Below, piece by piece: positions 61,242-64,000 of a stretch of 64,000 bases of DNA. Position 1 is the stretch's first letter. Every line of letters begins with the position of its first letter. Below the pieces are notes generated by a model. That model did not search any database. It was not told the DNA's origin and saw only the letters and a list, made by a program, of their open reading frames with translations. Location: the NCBI GenBank assembly GCA_964035575.1, contig OZ037872.1:1-64000 (forward strand). The letters run 5' to 3'. Both the position numbers and the translations under genes were made by a program. This DNA comes from Rhynchopus sp. YZ270_cl-10. Taxonomy: Eukaryota; Euglenozoa; Diplonemea; Diplonemida; Diplonemidae.

Positions 61242-63550
61242 GATTTCTCAAAAAAAAAAAGAGCAAGGTGAACGGGATGTATCTTAACCGACGTGCCCGG
61301 GCCCTATTCTGCAACGGTGCGTCGTTCAGGCCGGAGTTGGGCTTCGGGCACTGCCTGGGGGTATGCAATACCCCTTATCTTCGTGAAGCCAACAATAGAA
61401 ACTTAACACTCACACGAAAAAAAAACCCCGTGAGAGAGGTTGTGGTGAAACGCACACACCTCAATCGTGTTTTGGTGAGGCATGGCTCTACAGCCCGGTT
61501 CGTCCCTAGAACCGCAAAAGTGCATTCAAAATGATTTGCTTCTATTTCCTTCATTTCATGAGGCGACAAAGAGAAAAGCTGATAAGACGAACCTAAGCCC
61601 CTCATGCTTAGTCAGCTAAAAAAAACAAGATATGGGCTTCGTGCGTAACAATGTGTTAGCAAAAAAAAGGGGAGTTTTGTGTACTCCTTTTCTCAACACT
61701 ACTTCTGACTACTCTCTGCGGAGTGGCGATTTTTGACTAGACAGGCACACTTCTGTGTTGTCTCGAAGTGCCGTTGCACCTCATGTGATGTAATGGGTTA
61801 CGTCTTCAAGGGTGACGTGCAATATACTCGAGGAGGGGAAATCGTGAGATGCTTTGGTATGGCTGAAAGGGGGTGACTCGCACTTCTTGCGCACTTTTCT
61901 GCACTTTTTGCGCCCCTCCCATTCAGCAGCACACCATGTTTACTTTTACTGTCAGTAATTTACTTTTGAAAAAAAAAAAAAAAAAAAGAGAAGTTGAAGG
62001 TGCAAAATGCCTCACCGTCCTCGGCGGACGCAGGCACTGAAAAGAATGGGGGCGATGGTTTCCTTTGGGAACATCCTCAAAGCAGCAACACTGTCATTTT
62101 TTGGCATTTGTTTTAGCTATTTATTCGTTAGAACAACACAAAAAAAAAAAAAAAATATTGTCTCCTCAAAACAACCAACAATAACATAAAACGTTGCTAT
62201 ACTACAGACACAAACGGATGCATACAAAGGGAGGGAAAGAGTTTTTAAGACACTCTATAGAGCCACTTGATCCGTTCTCTGCGTTAAGTTGTGTTACAAA
62301 ATGTGCCGCAACCGTACACACATCTATCACAATCGTTACAAATAATAAAAACCCCTTTCATCTTTTGTTTAGTTGGTACGCTACCCACGTCATCAGAGAT
62401 TTATATACCATAGTAGAACTGAGGCTGAACCTCAGTTTTGAAGAAAAAAAAAAACTTTTGCAGATTTGGAGAAAAAGTTTTTTACAGGCTGTACCCAATT
62501 TTTTTTTGCCTGCGGAGCCATTTTTCCTTTTTTGCTCCGCAAAAAAGGGTTCGTTGAGTGACTCTGTCGTGTAAAAGGCTAGATTTTTACACCGTACCCC
62601 AATTTTTTTTCGCCTGCGGCGCCATATTATATTATTATTTTTTGCTTCGCAAAAAAAAAATTTGAGTTACGTCCTGATATGGGTGAAAATTGCATCCGGG
62701 TGCCCTTTTGTGCACTCCTCCTGAAGGGGTGAAAGGTGCTGTGAATGCTACCCTGCGTGCTGGAGTCAGGCATAGTGCACGTGTGGAGGGACCTGCTGGA
62801 GCCCTAGCCAGTGAAGCCCCCTGGGCTAGTACAATGATGATACTTCAATCTTAAGTCCATTTCTTCAAAAAAGCCCCTCCGTGCCTCCAGGCCCCTCAGG
62901 AATAGCAACCTCACTTTTTTTGCACTTTTTGGTGCTCCAGGGGGGGCCGATATTGACAGGTCGCTGACAGGTCGTTGCCATAGGGGAGGGTCATTTTTTA
63001 ACGGCCCTTAGCGATTTTTTGGTGGGGCACACACACAGACACACGGTGGCCATACGGACCCTCAGGGTACACGAAGTAACGGGTGGTACAGGTGGTATTA
63101 CATGTAACTTTTGTTACATGTGGTACAGGTGGCGAAATCAGGTAGTGGTACAATGGTTTTGGGGGTGGTTCTGGGCAGCTTTCGGCGGTGATTTCTGGTA
63201 AGACCTAAAAAATCCTCAAAAATCGTTGTGAAAATTATGGTGGGTGGGTTTTTTACACATCGACACATGTAACATGATCACATGTACATTACATGTGAAG
63301 TTACATGTCATTTACGTGTAAGGGTAGTGTAACTTTTTCAGCCTGTTACCGTTACCGCCCGCCGGATTTTTCGAAAACCAAAAAAATAAAGTTATGTAGA
63401 AAGTACCTAGGGAAAAAAGTTATGAAGAGGTTCTATAGGAAAGATGTGGGTGGGGCTGTACAGGGCCCATACCCATAGCACCTCACGATCACTTGGTGAG
63501 TAGGCAATTTTTCTCGAGAGAAAAGTCGTTTTCCTTCACGAGTGTTTTCT
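61242..63550. other. Repeat-rich region, no gene
   Basis: 2.3 kb without a credible ORF. It contains a hairpin-family copy (61575), a second-type hairpin (61988), two related CCTGCGGNGCC...GCNNCGCAAAAA blocks (62483-62546, 62587-62660), the GACAGGTCG repeat (62905-62978) shared with 27.4 kb, and several ACATGT palindromes (63095-63320). Confidence 0.5.
61575..61620 (+). other. Recurrent hairpin, copy 10
   Basis: GATAAGACGAACC, stem TAAGC/GCTTA with loop CCCTCAT, then GTCAGC. It has the cleanest 5-bp inner stem of the long type. Confidence 0.45.
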
Positions 63551-63866
63551 TGTACACTGTACACTGTACACTGTACACTGTACACTGTACACTGTACACT
63601 GTACACTGTACACTGTACACTGTACACTGTACACTGTACACTGTACACTGTACACTGTACACTGTACACTGTACACTGTACACTGTACACTGTACACTGT
63701 ACACTGTACACTGTACACTGTACACTGTACACTGTACACTGTACACTGTACACTGTACACTGTACACTGTACACTGTACACTGTACACTGTACACTGTAC
63801 ACTGTACACTGTACACTGTACACTGTACACTGTACACTGTACACTGTACACTGTACACTGTACACT
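63551..63866. repeat. (TGTACAC)45 array
   Basis: 316 bp of exact 7-bp units containing the palindrome TGTACA. All frames stay open, giving artificial ORFs on both strands. It is followed by GGTACCTAG and GGTACCCAGG fragments that resemble the octamer arrays at 3.5-4.1 kb. Confidence 0.98.
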
Positions 63867-64000
63867 ACCTATAACTTTCTGGTACCTAGACACCCGGTGT
63901 CCAGGGACCTAGGTACCCAGGCAACATGATTATGAGAAGACACAAAATGCTACACGTAACAGAAAACAAGCTACACGTCACGAAAATAAGGATTTTATTG

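Noticed and set aside
63433-63912. Repeat ORFs of CTVYSVQ or TLYTVHC type
   Set aside because: They are read-through of the (TGTACAC)n array on both strands.

Overview
This window comes from a eukaryotic, probably flagellated protist. The evidence is spliceosomal-type introns (47-116 nt, donors mostly GTATG/GTATA), a multi-exon ribosomal protein gene, a BROMI/TBC1D32-like ciliary protein, an RLE-type non-LTR retrotransposon and large arrays of simple and satellite DNA. Every confidently called host gene from 31 to 59.5 kb lies on the minus strand. At most start codons a pyrimidine-rich tract ending in AG lies 12-50 nt upstream. A one-directional gene cluster with an acceptor-like AG before each start, plus a protein with repeats ending in RLY...KY of a type I associate with kinetoplastids, suggests a euglenozoan (introns would fit a diplonemid or euglenid better than a trypanosomatid). 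This is inference; no spliced-leader RNA was found here. Layout: 1-31 kb is repeat DNA. It holds AT-rich sequence with perfect hairpins; a 401-bp satellite in two arrays (about 1.0-2.56 kb and 17.4-18.48 kb); a 1.7-kb foldback element whose arms enclose (TACCTGGG)n arrays; small inverted-repeat elements at 5.5-7.5 kb, with two short ORFs sharing a Y-W-FLRF motif; a 63-copy (GTACCCA)n array; two almost identical 8-kb LINE copies on the minus strand (8.97-16.99 and 19.16-27.19 kb) with a detached 5' fragment of a third between them; and a 2.5-kb perfect (GGAGCTAA)n array. The LINE is the most striking item. One 2.3-kb-codon frame runs N to C: Asn/Ser-rich repeats, an OTU-like cysteine protease domain, zinc fingers, reverse transcriptase, a CCHC plus restriction-like endonuclease, a second OTU-like domain and a Cys-rich finger. 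Copy B is open throughout; copy A is broken by a 23-bp deletion. 31-60 kb is the gene cluster, read from right to left: a P-loop GTPase with a Cys/His cluster; two DUF924 paralogues; a small acidic protein; a coiled-coil protein; COQ2; RPL7 (4 exons); a zinc-ribbon/RLY-repeat protein; a multi-pass membrane protein with a PT-rich loop and RS-like tail (3 exons); BROMI/TBC1D32; and a BspA-type LRR protein with a ubiquitin-like N terminus. The genes do not form one pathway, as expected for a directional cluster. The only credible plus-strand gene is a 107-residue, two-intron ORF inside a TIR-bounded element (52.5-53.4 kb). Gaps between genes carry a recurring hairpin with a near-constant CTCTCGT loop and changing stems, possibly a new structured RNA or regulatory element. 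60-64 kb returns to repeat DNA: a MITE-like element, a 429-bp palindromic element with a 6-bp target duplication, and a (TGTACAC)n array.
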